A stretch of 62,761 bases of DNA from Chrysochromulina tobinii (GCA_001275005.1 JWZX01002709.1:1-62761); one strand, 5' to 3'; shown: positions 1-10,628, numbered from the stretch's first letter. The notes: generated by a model from the sequence alone, not told the origin. Translations and numbers: made by a program.

Positions 1-294
1 CAAACTGAGTGATTTACCCAAGGGGGTAGGGGAGGGATTAATATCTGGATTTGCACCCCTTCCTCATACCCTGATTTCAAACTGAGTGCGTGTGTGTCCC
101 GGTTCCCCCCGGTGTCTTTTTACCGGTATCTGTGGAAGAGTGAGTTGTGAACGTGATCACTCTCCCCACCACCGTCCCCATCGCCCATGGCAGACACCAC
201 ACGCACCGTCCCCGCCGTCCTGCCGCAGCCCGCGGGCGAGGACGACCGCTCGCGCTCTCCTTGCTTCCAGTGCTTCCATACCCATCACACTCAC

Positions 295-597
295 GTTGTA
301 TCGTTGTGTCGTTGTATCTCGTTGTATCTCGTTGTATCGTGGTGTCGTTGTATCTCCGTGTATCTCGCCGTCCTGTTGTATCGTTGTGTCGTTGTATCTC
401 GTTTGTCCTGTTGTATCGTTGTATCGTTGTTTATCTCCTTGTATCTCGCCGTCCTGTTGTATCGTTGTGTCGTTGTATCTCGTTTGTCCTGTTGTATCGT
501 TGTATCGTTGTTTATCTCCTTGTATCTCGTTGTCCTGTTGTATCGTTGTGTCGTTGTATCTCGCCGTCTCGTTGTATCGTTGTGTCGTTGTATAACG
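295..597. repeat. 81-bp minisatellite of GTTGTATC-type units
   Basis: The stretch is built from short variants of TCGTTGTATCTCGTTGTATC. A higher-order unit of about 81 bp, starting CTCGCCGTCCTGTTG, begins near 364 and again near 445, followed by a partial third copy. All six frames are open for long stretches only because the unit is short and repetitive, so I do not read it as coding. The first 290 bases show no gene; CAAACTGAGTG occurs at position 1 and again near 79. Confidence 0.85.
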
Positions 598-618
598 TCC
601 GACCGACATGACTGTGGC

Positions 619-1509
619 TCACCACGCGATCTGCGACGAGCCAGCGGCGATCTGCGACGAGCCAGATGCGATCTGCGACGAGCCCGCGGCGCGGGCCGCC
701 TCCTCTGCTGCCGCCTCGAAGGCATTTTCGGGCTTGGAGACGGGATTCGTGTCCGTGTGCACGACGGGAAGCTTATCTTGCGGCGCGCCACACGCCACCT
801 CGTCGCGCTGGTATGGGTTGCTCATCTGGAAACGCTGGTATAGGTCGCTCATCTGCGCGGCGCAAGACGTCTCGCCTGCACGCCGGTAGCCTGCTGCTGC
901 GGGAGAGGGCGCCTGAGCGTTGCGCAGCCCCTTGATCTCCCATGGCAGCGGCGCAGGAGGACCCGCGAGCGGCTCGAGTGCAGACTCGATGGCGAAGACG
1001 GCATCGATGGTCTCTTCGTAGACCAAGCTGAAGGCATCGCGGGCCCGCGAGGTCGTGCCTGCATCCAAGGCCACTTCCGAGCCCGCCGTCGAGCTGCCGC
1101 CACCACCGTGACCAGCATCGCTTCCAGCACCACCGCCATTGCCATTCTGCCCGACTCTTGACTCTTGCCTTGGATGCAGGCACGGCCTCGCGTGGCTGCC
1201 TCCAAGGTCGTGCCCGAGTCTGAGACGATTTTCGGGCTGCGATGAAGTATGTTCCTTTCGTAGCAGATCAGTGAAAATCATCGCTGCGTGTGCCGTGCCT
1301 CGATCGATGATCCTAGGAGCACGGCTCACGGTGGAGACGACGAACGAATCCACATGAGGCGGCCCTCCCGCTTGCATTGCAAAGCGGCGAGCGGCGAGGG
1401 GTCGCAGACGCGGTGCGGGAACGGGGCCAGCAGCAGCTGTACGGCACCATGACCTGCCGCGACTCTGCGATCCGGAAAAATAATCTCCGAGATTCTGTGG
1501 ACTTTGCAC
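619..1509 (-). CDS. hypothetical protein, open frame with C-terminal GSSQIA repeats
   Basis: This minus-strand frame is open for 296 codons. Its C-terminal two thirds look protein-like: a stretch around ARDAFSLVYEETIDAVFAIE, then a YQRFQMSNPYQR motif and three copies of GSSQIA before the stop. The N-terminal third is Arg/Ser-rich and low in complexity, so the true start is probably internal or in another exon. I recognise no family. The minisatellite lies directly downstream. The reading frame may be partly spurious, so I keep the call weak. Confidence 0.35.
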   Translation of the reverse strand: MQSPQNLGDYFSGSQSRGRSWCRTAAAGPVPAPRLRPLAARRFAMQAGGPPHVDSFVVSTVSRAPRIIDRGTAHAAMIFTDLLRKEHTSSQPENRLRLGHDLGGSHARPCLHPRQESRVGQNGNGGGAGSDAGHGGGGSSTAGSEVALDAGTTSRARDAFSLVYEETIDAVFAIESALEPLAGPPAPLPWEIKGLRNAQAPSPAAAGYRRAGETSCAAQMSDLYQRFQMSNPYQRDEVACGAPQDKLPVVHTDTNPVSKPENAFEAAAEEAARAAGSSQIASGSSQIAAGSSQIAW

Positions 1510-1686
1510 CGCGGTGCGTCCCCGTGGTTGGCTGGGGGACCGTGGGGGGCACGCTTTAGCCTCTCATGTTCTCTTACATGTACCGTATACAATCATGGCA
1601 CCGCGCGCATCTTATCCGGGCGTGGTTTTGGTCTTTCGTCTTTGTACAAGTATTCAACGTCTTCCGCTGCGTCTTCTCCTTGCGTT

Positions 1687-2364
1687 TCAAAAGGGCATCT
1701 CTTGACGGGCGTAGTAGCACATTGCCGTGATGAAAAAGAGGATGAGGAAGACGGTGAAGTTACTCAGCGGCTGTCGCTCATCATCCTCAAAATCCGCGAG
1801 ATAAATCTCGAGCTCCACATGCGAGTCGCCCGGCACGTCATTCATCCCTCTCTCCCGGAAAGCGTAGCAAGGGAGGGACGTGACGGTGCAGAGCTCTCCT
1901 GCCTGCATCGTGGCGACTGTACTGTCGAACATGATGGGGCATCGCAACGGGACATCACCCAGGTTGAAGGCCTGACGCAGAGCGAGCCGACCTGCAGGCT
2001 CACGCTTCACAAGCTGGCGCTGGCCGATGATGTTGAAGATCATGCCAGCGCCGGCCTGAGCTCCGTTTGTCACTCGGACCTCGTATTCGATTCGGACGAG
2101 CTGCCCTGCCGTAGGCGTCGGCCCGCGGCCTTGCCGCATGATGGTCTTCGTGAGGCCAGGTAGAATCTGAACGGTCTGGCCTTCCTTCGATGGCGCTTCC
2201 TCGGAGGACGAGTCCTTTAGGACTTGCTTGCGCTGCGTGAGGACGGAACGCTCGACATTCAGAGCGGCGCGCTCGGCAGCGACGGCGGCGCGCTCGGCAG
2301 CGAGCACGGCGCGCTCGTCCTCGATACTGGTTGACATAATTGGCAAATTGGCCTCGTGGCTCAT
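1687..2364 (-). CDS. tail-anchored FKBP-type peptidyl-prolyl isomerase-like protein
   Basis: The predicted protein is about 225 aa. An N-terminal Ala/Glu/Arg-rich helix (LAAERAAVAAERAALNVER) leads to an FKBP_C-like domain with VRIEYEVRV, FNLGDVPLRCPIMFDSTVATM, YAFRERG and HVELEIYLADFE. It ends in one hydrophobic segment (FTVFLILFFITAMCYY) and six further residues, typical of a tail anchor facing the cytosol from ER or mitochondrial membrane. FKBPs isomerise X-Pro bonds or act as chaperones. Several usual FKBP active-site aromatics are not obvious, so activity is uncertain. I chose the start at MSHEANLPIM because upstream codons look unlike protein; the frame stays open to 2610. It starts head to head with the next gene, 211 bp away. 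Confidence 0.8.
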   Translation of the reverse strand: MSHEANLPIMSTSIEDERAVLAAERAAVAAERAALNVERSVLTQRKQVLKDSSSEEAPSKEGQTVQILPGLTKTIMRQGRGPTPTAGQLVRIEYEVRVTNGAQAGAGMIFNIIGQRQLVKREPAGRLALRQAFNLGDVPLRCPIMFDSTVATMQAGELCTVTSLPCYAFRERGMNDVPGDSHVELEIYLADFEDDERQPLSNFTVFLILFFITAMCYYARQEMPF

Positions 2365-2575
2365 GATCGCTTTTTGGAGAGCAGCCGTGATCGCTTTTTG
2401 TAGTGAGCAAGTGAGACGTCGCGACAATTGTTGAGCATGTTGCGGTGGGCTCGTCGAGATGCAAAATCCGTCACGCGGGCGTTTTCTGCGATTCTGACTT
2501 TCTGATACGCCCTGACTTCGTCGAAGGAATCCAGGCGTCGACCGTGGTTGGGGACCTCTCCACCGACCACACCTG
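2365..2575. promoter_or_regulatory. divergent intergenic region between FKBP-like and membrane-protein genes
   Basis: These 211 bases lie between two start codons facing away from each other, so both promoters and 5' leaders must fit here. A direct repeat containing GTGATCGCTTTTTG-like sequence occurs at about 2360-2402. No TATA box is clear. Confidence 0.4.
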
Positions 2576-3196
2576 ATGGCGAAGGGCAAATGCTTGAAAG
2601 GCTGCATCAACCCGGAGGAAGGTCTGCACCACTGGCGATGCCCGAACTATGCCGAGGCGGACAAGGTGCGAGAGAGCCTCGCATCCGTAGACGATGACGA
2701 GGTCAGAGCCGCGCACAGCGCAAAACGCGCAGCGGCGCGCGAGGCGAACTTTCGAGCTTGTAACGAGCTCAAGGCGCGAGCTTATGACGAGCAGAGTGGC
2801 CAAGTGTACCGGCCTTATGACGACGCGGGTGGCCGCAACTCCGAACCGATACCGATGGACTCTTCGAAGCCCCTTGAGTACCGAGGAGCGTTGCCCGGAA
2901 CCGGAGGCGACAAGGAGATGTACGAGCGGTTCCTGGCCGACCGGCGCTACGAGACCCGGCAGGGGTTCTGCGGATGGATGCCCATCTTGACCGTACTCGT
3001 CGCCGTGGCGTGGTGTGCTGCGACGGTGTATCTGAATGCGACGTATGGGAATCCGAGCGAGGTGCTCCTAGGGAAGCTGGTGACGATGCTGACAGGCGAG
3101 GCGTCCGATGGCGAGGTTGCGCCTGCTGACGGCGGGCCCTTGGGTTCAGACGACGTTCAGTCGGACCCAGAGGGCGTTCGGTTGGACTCAACGTAG
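2576..3196 (+). CDS. hypothetical single-pass membrane protein
   Basis: The single-exon frame encodes about 206 aa and starts MAKGKCLKGC. The N-terminal 130 residues are hydrophilic, with two short Cys motifs (CLKGC, HHWRCPNY) that could bind metal, and a conserved-looking DRRYETRQGFCGWMP just before a hydrophobic segment (ILTVLVAVAWCAATVYLNA). The C-terminal tail is acidic and Gly/Asp-rich. I do not recognise the family. It diverges from the FKBP-like gene. Codon use matches the neighbouring real genes, and there is no sign of introns. Confidence 0.6.
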   Translation: MAKGKCLKGCINPEEGLHHWRCPNYAEADKVRESLASVDDDEVRAAHSAKRAAAREANFRACNELKARAYDEQSGQVYRPYDDAGGRNSEPIPMDSSKPLEYRGALPGTGGDKEMYERFLADRRYETRQGFCGWMPILTVLVAVAWCAATVYLNATYGNPSEVLLGKLVTMLTGEASDGEVAPADGGPLGSDDVQSDPEGVRLDST

Positions 3197-4272
3197 GAGG
3201 TGCACTTGCCGAATGGCAACTGCCCGGTGACCAAACTCTTCGACATGCACATGATGGAGCCGCCGGCAGCGGGTACTGCCGCTTTACGCATTTACGGCGT
3301 TTCTTCGCTTTCACTTTGGAGATACGCGCTCACGGCCTGTGTGTGTGGCTCACGGCACACCGCGTTGATCTCTTGACATGGGATGTCAGAGGCGCACGTG
3401 AGTGACGAACACGACCGGCGGCGCGGCGGGACCACGCCCCCCTCGCCGTCACGCCGTGTGAGATAGGACATAGGTGTGCATGTTCGGGGATACAGTCTGA
3501 GCCGCTGGTCGTTTCATTTTAACGCCACACCGTTACGCTTAATACCGGCGGGGTTAGAGCGATCCGGAGAGCGCGGTGAGCGCGCGGGGCGCGGCACGCC
3601 GCGCCGCGTTCGACCGCGCGGGCCGCGGCGCGCCGCGCGGCGCGCGGGCGGGGAGCGGGACGGGCGGCCGACCCCCATATGCCGACCCCGCCGACGTACC
3701 GCTACCGTTGCGACGTACCACGCCATGTCGCGACGTACCCCGGACGCACTCCACCCGGTCCCGGGTCCGCGCTCTCCACGCTCAAAGCGCCCGGGCCCGG
3801 GCCCCGGCCGCGCCGTGCCGACCCCGTGACCGGTGCACGGCCGTAGTTAGGCGATGAGGCGTTCGCGTTCGGCCGGCTGCCGCACACGATACAGACGAGA
3901 GGCGAGGCGTGCTCTATTAACGTTACCTGTTTACTCACACGTGTACACGCACTTGTCCACAACGCTCGGCTCGGCTCAGGGTCGCCGTCTTTCGCGTGGT
4001 CCGCGCGCCGAGATTGTGATTTGCATTGTGTCGCGTCGCATCCATGTCACGACGTTTCAGACACGTCGTTTCTGCACGATTTCGTGTTCCACACGCATCG
4101 CCTGCCCATCGCGCGCCACGCCATCGTCAACGTCTCCGCACGCGCGCGCAGCGTCACCCGTTGCCCTTGGCTCCCAGTTTCCACCCTGGTAACCTACCGG
4201 TGCCCGGATTCGCTCCATCGATGAGGATGCGCCTGCTTCCAAACAGGAGCTCGCTTGCTCCAAATTAGGAGC
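3197..4272. other. intergenic region, extremely GC-rich, no gene recognised
   Basis: Several overlapping frames are open but none resembles a protein. The block 3570-3680 is almost pure G and C with many GCGCG/CGGCGC runs, which keeps frames open artificially. No tRNA, rRNA or repeat family could be recognised. The 3' ends of the flanking plus- and minus-strand genes converge on this region. Confidence 0.5.
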
Positions 4273-7200
4273 TCACTTGAAGGGAGCGCCCTGCTGGATC
4301 CACTGCTTCCATTTGGCGCCGATCCAACGGTCCGCCTCCGTGAACGTCATGCTCTCCACATCCGGTTCGGGGGAGTTTGTCAGCTGGGACAGCAGCCGCA
4401 AGTTACGCCTCTGCTTGAGGTTGGGCACCTTGACGCCCGCGCACGGAACCTGTGGGGAGATGGCGTCGTGGTGAGCAATTGCACGCTGGGCCATGCGGTG
4501 ACAGACGCAATCAGTGCTCATCAAGGGAGATCGCACCTCGGGCTCGCCGTGGATCGACGAGCAGTGCTGCGCGGGCGGCGAAGCGCTCGCCTTCTGCACC
4601 GCGCCAGCGACGCCCACCGACAGGGCGCGCCGGTGCCGGCGCCTCTCGCCGTGCTCATTGCCGTCGTCATCGCCCTCTTCAATGTCGTCGCCGTCGTCAT
4701 CGCCGTCGTCCTCGACACGATACCCTCCCTCCTGGTAGCCGTGCACGGGCGCCGTCCCGGGCGGCGGGGGGTTCCACGGCGCGGCGGGCTTCGGTGCCTC
4801 GGGCAGATGAAGAGGGCAATCAGCCTCGGGCCGAGGCTTGTCGAGCAGAAGCTCGTCGAAGGAGCCCGCCCACCTGCGCCGATGACAGACGCAATCAGAC
4901 GCAATCAGACGCAATTCGAGGTCCTCAAAGGCCATCGGAGGCCATCAGAGGCAATTTGGACGCAATCAGACGCCATCAGAGGCCATCAGTCCGCTTACGC
5001 GTCGCGCTTGGTGAGGAAGCCAGACAGGTTGAAGAGGTTCTTAACGGTCGCGGGCACCGATGTGAGCTCAAACTGCGAGATCGAAGTGACAGGCAAAAGA
5101 GACACTCATACGTAATCAGACGTAATCAGACGTAATCAGACGTAATCAGACGCAATGCGACGCCATCCGACGCGATGTGACGCCATCAGACGCGATGCGA
5201 CGCCATCCGACGCCATCCGACGCCATCAGAGGGCGTGCACCTGCGAGGTATTGTACGGGCCCTTGGGCGTTTGGAACACGCCGCCCTTGGGCACCATCGG
5301 ACCAATCAGCATAGCCGATGTGCGCAGACCGAGCCTGTGGCAAGAGAGCGGTGGTTGGGCGATCAGAGGGGGCAATCAGAGGGCCATCAGAGGGGGCATC
5401 GAAGGGGGCATCGAAGGGGGCATCAGAGGGCGATCAGAAGGGCCATTCGAGGGCCATCAGAGGGGGCAACGGAAGGCCATAGAGGGCACGCACGCACCGT
5501 CGGAAGTCGAAAGCATTGCCACCCCCCGGGCATTTGTATGGAGGATTCGTGTCCGGTCCAGTCAAGTGGCAGGGCGCCTCATCCGCAGGCACACCCTCCA
5601 TAGGGGGTACCACGTGGTCATAGTAGCCACCAGCGTCGTCGTACGCGACGAAGAGGAGAGTCTTGTTCCAGCCGGGGCCCGCACCTGCCATATTAGGAAA
5701 GCATACGAAATGAGCGTTCGATCGTCTGGCAATTAGAGGGCGATGAGAAGGCAATCAGAGGGCGATGAGAAGGCAATCAGAGGGCGATGAGCTGGTAATT
5801 TGAGGGCGATCAGCGAGTCCACGCACGCAGTGCTTCATAGACGTCCTTGAGAAGGCGCTCGCCTTTGGCAATCAGCATGCAATGAGGGAGGGCAATCAGG
5901 CTAGTCCACGCACGCAGTGCTTCATAGACGTCCTTGAGGAGGCGCTCGCCTTTGGCCACGTCATAGCACGGGTGGTCGCACGCCTGCCATCGAGGGTAAT
6001 CAGCATGCAATGACGTGCCATCGAGGGCAATCATAGTGCCATCGAGGGTGATCAGCATGCAATGACGTGCCATCGAGGGCAATCAGAGGGCAATCAGAGG
6101 GCAATCAGAGGGCAATCGCGAGAGCTGTGGAAGCGATCCGGAGGGCAATCAGAGGGCAATCAGAGGGCAATCAGAGGGCAATCAGAGGGCAATCAGAGGG
6201 CAATCGCGAGAGCTGTGGAAGCGATCCGGAGGGCAATCAGAGGGCAATCAGAGGGCAATCAGAGGGCAATCAGAGGGCAATCGCGAGAGCTGTGGAAGCG
6301 ATCCGGAGGGCAATCATAGGGCAATCAGAGGGCAATCAGTGGTCATCACCTGCAGTGGCGGGAGGAGCCACGAGAGCTGTGGAAGCGATCCGTTGGCCGC
6401 ACGCTGATAAAAGGTCGTCTGAGTGATGCAACGATTGAGCGCGGACGTGAGATCGGGGGAGATCAGGGCGCAATGAGAGGGTACTCAGAGGGTACTCAGA
6501 GGGTACTCAGAGGGTACTTAAAGGGCAATCAGAGGGTACTCCGAGGGTACTCCGAGTTACTCAAGGGAGAGCTGTCGAGCTGCGCCATCATGGACACACG
6601 AAGGCGTCATTGAGATTCTCTGTTACCTTTCTGCATTCAAAATTGGGCATGGTGGCAAGCTCCGAGGCAATCAGCATGCAATGAGGGAGGGCAATCAGGC
6701 GCACTCAGCGCGGCTCGTTCCCCACACCTGCGAGATGAAGCGGTCGATGTGGCGAGCGACACCAGCCATGGCAACGTCCGGGGTGTTGATGGCGGAGGCG
6801 GAGTCAGGGTCGTGCGGATCCTCGCCTGCATGCGATGAGGGAGGGCAATTAGCATGCAATTAGGCGGAGTCAGGGTCGTGCGGATCCTCGCCTGCATGCA
6901 ATGAGGGCAATTAGCATGCAATTAGGGAGGTTGGATCTGGCGCGAGGAGATCGAGGCTGTTGGGAGCTTCCTACCGTGGCAAGGTGTGCCGTCGAGTCCG
7001 CACGTGGAGTTGAGGTAGATCTCGAAGCTCACCTGCGGCCATCGGACGCCATCGGAAGGCAATTAGATGGCAATTAGAAGGCAATTAGATGAGGTAGATC
7101 TCGATTGCCATCGGACGCCATCGGAAGGCAATTAGACGCCATCAGACGCCAGACGTCATCAGACGAGGGAGGGTCGAGACTCACGTTGTGCAATGAGGGA

Positions 7201-8131
7201 GGGCAATCAGCATGCAATGAGGGAGGGCAATTAGCATGCACTGAGGGAGGGTCAAGACTCACGTTGTGCAGCCGCATATTGTCATAGATCGTGAATTGCG
7301 GGAACATGACCGTCGGCCCGAGGCAGTCGTTGTACAGCCCGTTGTGCTGCATGCCGCACGACGTCGCCGATTGGGTGAAGAGATGATTCGGGGACGAGGC
7401 CGACGGGACGGCGGTGTACAACTTGTTGAAGACGCCGAAGTTTTGCGCGATCGCCGATTTGATGGGAATCTGCACGGGAAATCACATCACATCGAGCTCG
7501 ATCAGAGGCGAGCGCATGCAAGCAGACCTCGTGCTCTGCCCGGAGGAGATCCCCTCCTTGAGCAGAAGCCATTCACAGTGGTCATTCACAGTGGTCATTC
7601 ACAGTGGTCATTCCGCACCTGCTCGGGCCCGTACATGGTCGTGGCGACGCCGCCCTCGGTCGCACCGTGCAGCGCGGAGTTGACGTCGCTCTGTTCGGAG
7701 TACGGGTAGATGTGGGGCATCGCGCCCGTCTTGGGGAACTTGCCAGCGAACGTGTCGTACCCCGGCCCGCCCTTGCACACGTAGTCCGCTTTGCCGCACG
7801 TCACCTCAAACGTGCCCTTGCTCGGGTCGGAAGGGTCCTTTGGGAGCTTGTGCCCCTTGATGCCGTCGAAGCCGGGCAGGTCCATGCAGCCGAAGAAGTT
7901 GTCGGCCGCGTGGTTCTCCATGTACAGCACCACGAAGTGGTCGACCTTGTTCTGGCGAGGCGGCGGCGGCCCTCGAACATTGATTTCGCCGAAGCGCATC
8001 TTGGCCTCCTCGAACGAGAGCTTGTGCAGGTCGGCCTTCAGGCGGTTGATTGGGCTGCTGGGGTCATCCTCGCCTCGCGGCTTTGCGCTTGACCAGCCGA
8101 CGAGGAGCAGGATGCTGGCTGCCTTGCGCAT
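4273..8131 (-). CDS. non-specific phospholipase C (NPC-like phosphoesterase), at least 11 exons
   Basis: Exons on the minus strand: 7619-8131, 7263-7469, 6975-7032, 6728-6825, 6350-6418, 5914-5983, 5498-5684, 5241-5334, 4999-5072, 4537-4873 and 4273-4449. All phases fit, giving about 627 aa. A signal peptide (MRKAASILLLVGWSSA) precedes the phosphoesterase core: DHFVVLYMENHAADNFFG, then HPCYDVAKGE, LLFVAYDDAGGYYDHVVPP, RLGLRTSAMLIGP and FLTKRDAWAGSFDELL, in the order known from plant NPC and bacterial phospholipase C/acid phosphatase proteins. These enzymes cleave phospholipids to diacylglycerol and a phosphorylated head group. The penultimate exon carries an Asp-rich insert. One further small exon between 6420 and 6727 cannot be excluded. 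Introns hold the 11-bp GAGGGCAATCA array and duplicated exon pieces. Confidence 0.88.
6069..6330 (-). repeat. intronic tandem array with three decoy exon pieces
   Basis: Runs of GAGGGCAATCA (11 bp) are interrupted by three near-identical copies, at about 6118, 6205 and 6283, of the block GCGAGAGCTGTGGAAGCGAT. The same block lies in the real exon at 6371-6390, where it encodes part of NGSLPQLSW on the minus strand. The array sits in the intron between exons 5 and 6 of the phospholipase gene. Confidence 0.85.
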
Positions 8132-8342
8132 CCTTGGGGCGCCGTCGGCGAAGCGACGATTTTTCAAGTCTCGAAGCGCCTCGTTCTGGGATGCCGAGAA
8201 AACACCGAAGAAGCGGTTTGGCCTCGCGGGACACCACAGGTCGCGTGTCGTGCGCGCTTGCAACTTGACGGTTCGGAATGTGGCCCATAAGGTGTTGTGA
8301 ACTCCAAAATTTGGCATAAACTATTACGAAACTGTCGTGCGA
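8132..8342. promoter_or_regulatory. divergent promoter region between NPC-like and armadillo genes
   Basis: The 211 bases separate the minus-strand phospholipase start codon from the plus-strand armadillo start codon. The minus frame stays open to 8317, so a longer phospholipase N-terminus is formally possible, but the signal peptide at 8131 argues for the shorter one. No clear core-promoter motif is seen. Confidence 0.4.
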
Positions 8343-10628
8343 ATGTCGGAGTCCTCGCTCAAGTACTACGAGCGCCACAAGACGCTGATCGAGGATGTGA
8401 TAGGGAAAAGCATTGATGAGGCTCTCTCGACACAGCCGGAGAATCCAATTGTCACCATCGCGGCCGCACTGCTCAAGCGGTGCCAGGTGGAGAGTGCAGC
8501 GGATGCCGCCTTGCTCAGGAGCGCGTTCCCGCAGCACCACGCTCGGGGGCCAGACGAGGTCACCGCCAGCTTGGCCGCCCTCGGATTGGATCGGTACGCT
8601 CCTGAGTTGAGAGAGCTCGGGTACGACGATCTGGACTACCTCAAGAATTCGCCCCAGGAGGAGCTTCTGCAGGTCGCAAAGAGGGTTCAAATGCTCGAGG
8701 GTCACGCTGCCAGGTGGGTCAGATCGCTAAGCGGGACTGCGGCGTCGCTCGAAACGGTAGCGCTGGCGCGTTCGGCCTCTAGTGTCGCGGAGCAGGTCAG
8801 AGTTATGCAATTGCAAGCGCCCCCCAACGATGATGAAGAGGGTGAGCGCATCGTTCTCTGGTTCATCAAGGCCGACAAGCTTCGGGGCTGCGATGATCGG
8901 GTGCTGCCAAGGTTCCAGGACCTGCAGAGCCAGAGGCCCGACTGGTTTGTCGAGAAGGAGATCACTCTCGAGGGCGCGTGCGCGCATGAGTACGCGGACG
9001 AAGTGCTTGCCGTCTCGCACCGCTGGGAGCAGCCAGCGGAGCCGGACACGGAGGGCAAACAGTTCGCGGCCATACGTAAGTACGTGCGGGGAAAGCCGGC
9101 CATCAAACTCGTCTGGGTCGACTTTTCGTGCGCGCCACAGAAGGAGCGTACCCCGGCCGAGGAGCTCGTCTTCAAGCGTACCCTGCGCTTCGTCAACCTG
9201 CTCTTTCTCGGCTCGCGGGTCCTCATTCTTTGCGACCTGACCTACATGACCCGCTTCTGGACGCTATTGGAAGCGTGGATCTCGATGCAGATGACGACCG
9301 ACGACGGCCTCGTGCCCGCTCCGCGCGAGAAGCGGCGTTGTGACATTGTGCCCATCCACCTCGCGAGCACAGGCACGGCATCGGAGCTCGAGACCCTGGT
9401 TGCGGACAAGAGCTTGGAGCAGATCTACGCGATGCTCGAGAGCCCGGACATTCACGTGACCAGACAGAAGGACAAGAATACGCAGCTCCCCAAGCTCTTG
9501 GGACTCGACCATCAGGTCAGACTGGTTGTGCGCAAGATGGCGCCGCCGATGCTGACGCTCGCTGGCGGAGCCCGGGGGCCATCGCGTGGTGGTGCGGGCG
9601 TGGGCACGGGCGCAGATGCGCCGGCGCCCTCGAAGGACGAGCGGCTGCAGCGGCTAGTCGAGCAGGTGCGCAGCGGCAGCGCATATGCGGCCGGTGCACT
9701 GGCTGACATGCGCGAAAACGAGTCGCGGGTGGCGATTGCGAGGGCGGGCGGAATCGAGCCGCTCGTGGCGCTGCTCACGGCCCAAGAACCAGCGGCCGGG
9801 GCGGAGGCGGCGCGTGCGCTGCGGAACCTCGCGAACAACACCGAGAACAAGGTCTTGATCGCGCAGGCTGGCGCCGTCGCGCCGCTTGTGACGCTGGTGC
9901 AGAGCGGCACGGATGGCCAAAAGGAGCAGGCGGCGGGTGCGCTGCGGAACCTCGCGGTCAAAAACGCCGAGAACCAGGAAAAGATCGCGAAGGCTGGGGC
10001 CATCACGCCGCTCGTGACGCTGGTGCAGAGCGGCACGGATGGCCAAAAGGAGTACGCGGCGGGTGCGCTGCGGAACCTCGCGTTCAACGCCGAGAACAAG
10101 GTCTTGATCGCGCAGGCTGGGGCCATCGCGCCGCTCGTGACGCTGGTGAAGAGCGGCACGGATGGCCAAAAGGAGTATGCGGCGCGTGCGCTGCGGAACC
10201 TCGCGGATAACAATGCCGAGAACCAGGTCTTGATCGCGCAGGCTGGGGCCATCGCACCGCTCGTGACGATGGTGCAGAGCGGCACCACGGATGGCCAAAA
10301 GGAGAACGCGGCGGCTGCGCTGTTTTTCCTCGCGGACATCGCCGAGAACAAGGTCTTGATCGCGCAGGCTGGGGCCATCACCGCGCCGCTCGTGACGTTG
10401 GTGAAGAGCGGCACGGATGGCCAAAAGGAGTACGCGGCGGCTGCGCTTTTCAACCTCGCTGTCAATGCCGAGAACAAGGTCTTGATCGCGCAGGCTGGCG
10501 CCATCGCGCCGCTCGTGACGCTGAAGCAGAGCGGCACGGCTGGCCAAAAGGAGAACGCGGCGGGTGCGCTGACGAGCCTCGCGCTCAACGACGAGAACAA
10601 GGTCTTGATCGCGCAGGCGGGTGGCTAA
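8343..10628 (+). CDS. DPY30-motif / SAM / effector-like / armadillo-repeat protein
   Basis: One open exon of about 761 aa. The N-terminus (KYYERHKTLIEDVIGKSIDE) resembles a DPY-30/RIIa dimerisation motif. A SAM-like domain follows (SLAALGLDRYAPELRELGYD). Next comes a region with DEVLAVSHRWEQP, IKLVWVDFSCAPQ and TRFWTLLEAW, a pattern I associate with HET/TIR-like effector domains of algal proteins. From about residue 440 there are eight armadillo-type repeats with the core ENKVLIAQAGAIAPLV. Repeats 2-8 are nearly identical at DNA level (123-126 bp). The frame stops abruptly inside the eighth repeat (VLIAQAGG then stop), so the gene is either truncated or continues through an unrecognised intron (GCGG|GTGGCT). 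Confidence 0.85.
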   Translation: MSESSLKYYERHKTLIEDVIGKSIDEALSTQPENPIVTIAAALLKRCQVESAADAALLRSAFPQHHARGPDEVTASLAALGLDRYAPELRELGYDDLDYLKNSPQEELLQVAKRVQMLEGHAARWVRSLSGTAASLETVALARSASSVAEQVRVMQLQAPPNDDEEGERIVLWFIKADKLRGCDDRVLPRFQDLQSQRPDWFVEKEITLEGACAHEYADEVLAVSHRWEQPAEPDTEGKQFAAIRKYVRGKPAIKLVWVDFSCAPQKERTPAEELVFKRTLRFVNLLFLGSRVLILCDLTYMTRFWTLLEAWISMQMTTDDGLVPAPREKRRCDIVPIHLASTGTASELETLVADKSLEQIYAMLESPDIHVTRQKDKNTQLPKLLGLDHQVRLVVRKMAPPMLTLAGGARGPSRGGAGVGTGADAPAPSKDERLQRLVEQVRSGSAYAAGALADMRENESRVAIARAGGIEPLVALLTAQEPAAGAEAARALRNLANNTENKVLIAQAGAVAPLVTLVQSGTDGQKEQAAGALRNLAVKNAENQEKIAKAGAITPLVTLVQSGTDGQKEYAAGALRNLAFNAENKVLIAQAGAIAPLVTLVKSGTDGQKEYAARALRNLADNNAENQVLIAQAGAIAPLVTMVQSGTTDGQKENAAAALFFLADIAENKVLIAQAGAITAPLVTLVKSGTDGQKEYAAAALFNLAVNAENKVLIAQAGAIAPLVTLKQSGTAGQKENAAGALTSLALNDENKVLIAQAGG
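9826..10622 (+). repeat. near-identical armadillo coding repeats
   Basis: The block GAGAACAAGGTCTTGATCGC recurs about every 123-126 bp, seven times, with only a few base changes. Single-codon insertions distinguish some units (SGTTDGQ versus SGTDGQ, AITAPLV versus AITPLV, KNAEN versus NAEN), as expected from slippage or unequal crossing over inside a coding array. Confidence 0.9.

Noticed and set aside
86-611. Overlapping open frames rich in Cys/Val/Ser (VVSLYRCVVV) or Asp/Thr (RYNDTTIQQD)
   Set aside because: They come from the 81-bp minisatellite, which is open in several frames at once.
3570-3690. Possible rDNA or a small RNA gene in the very GC-rich block
   Set aside because: I could not recognise any conserved rRNA or tRNA segment; the block is simple GC-rich sequence.
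6062-6426. Long plus-strand frames made of NQRAIRGQSEG-like repeats
   Set aside because: They are the stop-free antisense of the intron array in the minus-strand phospholipase gene and encode only the 11-bp repeat.
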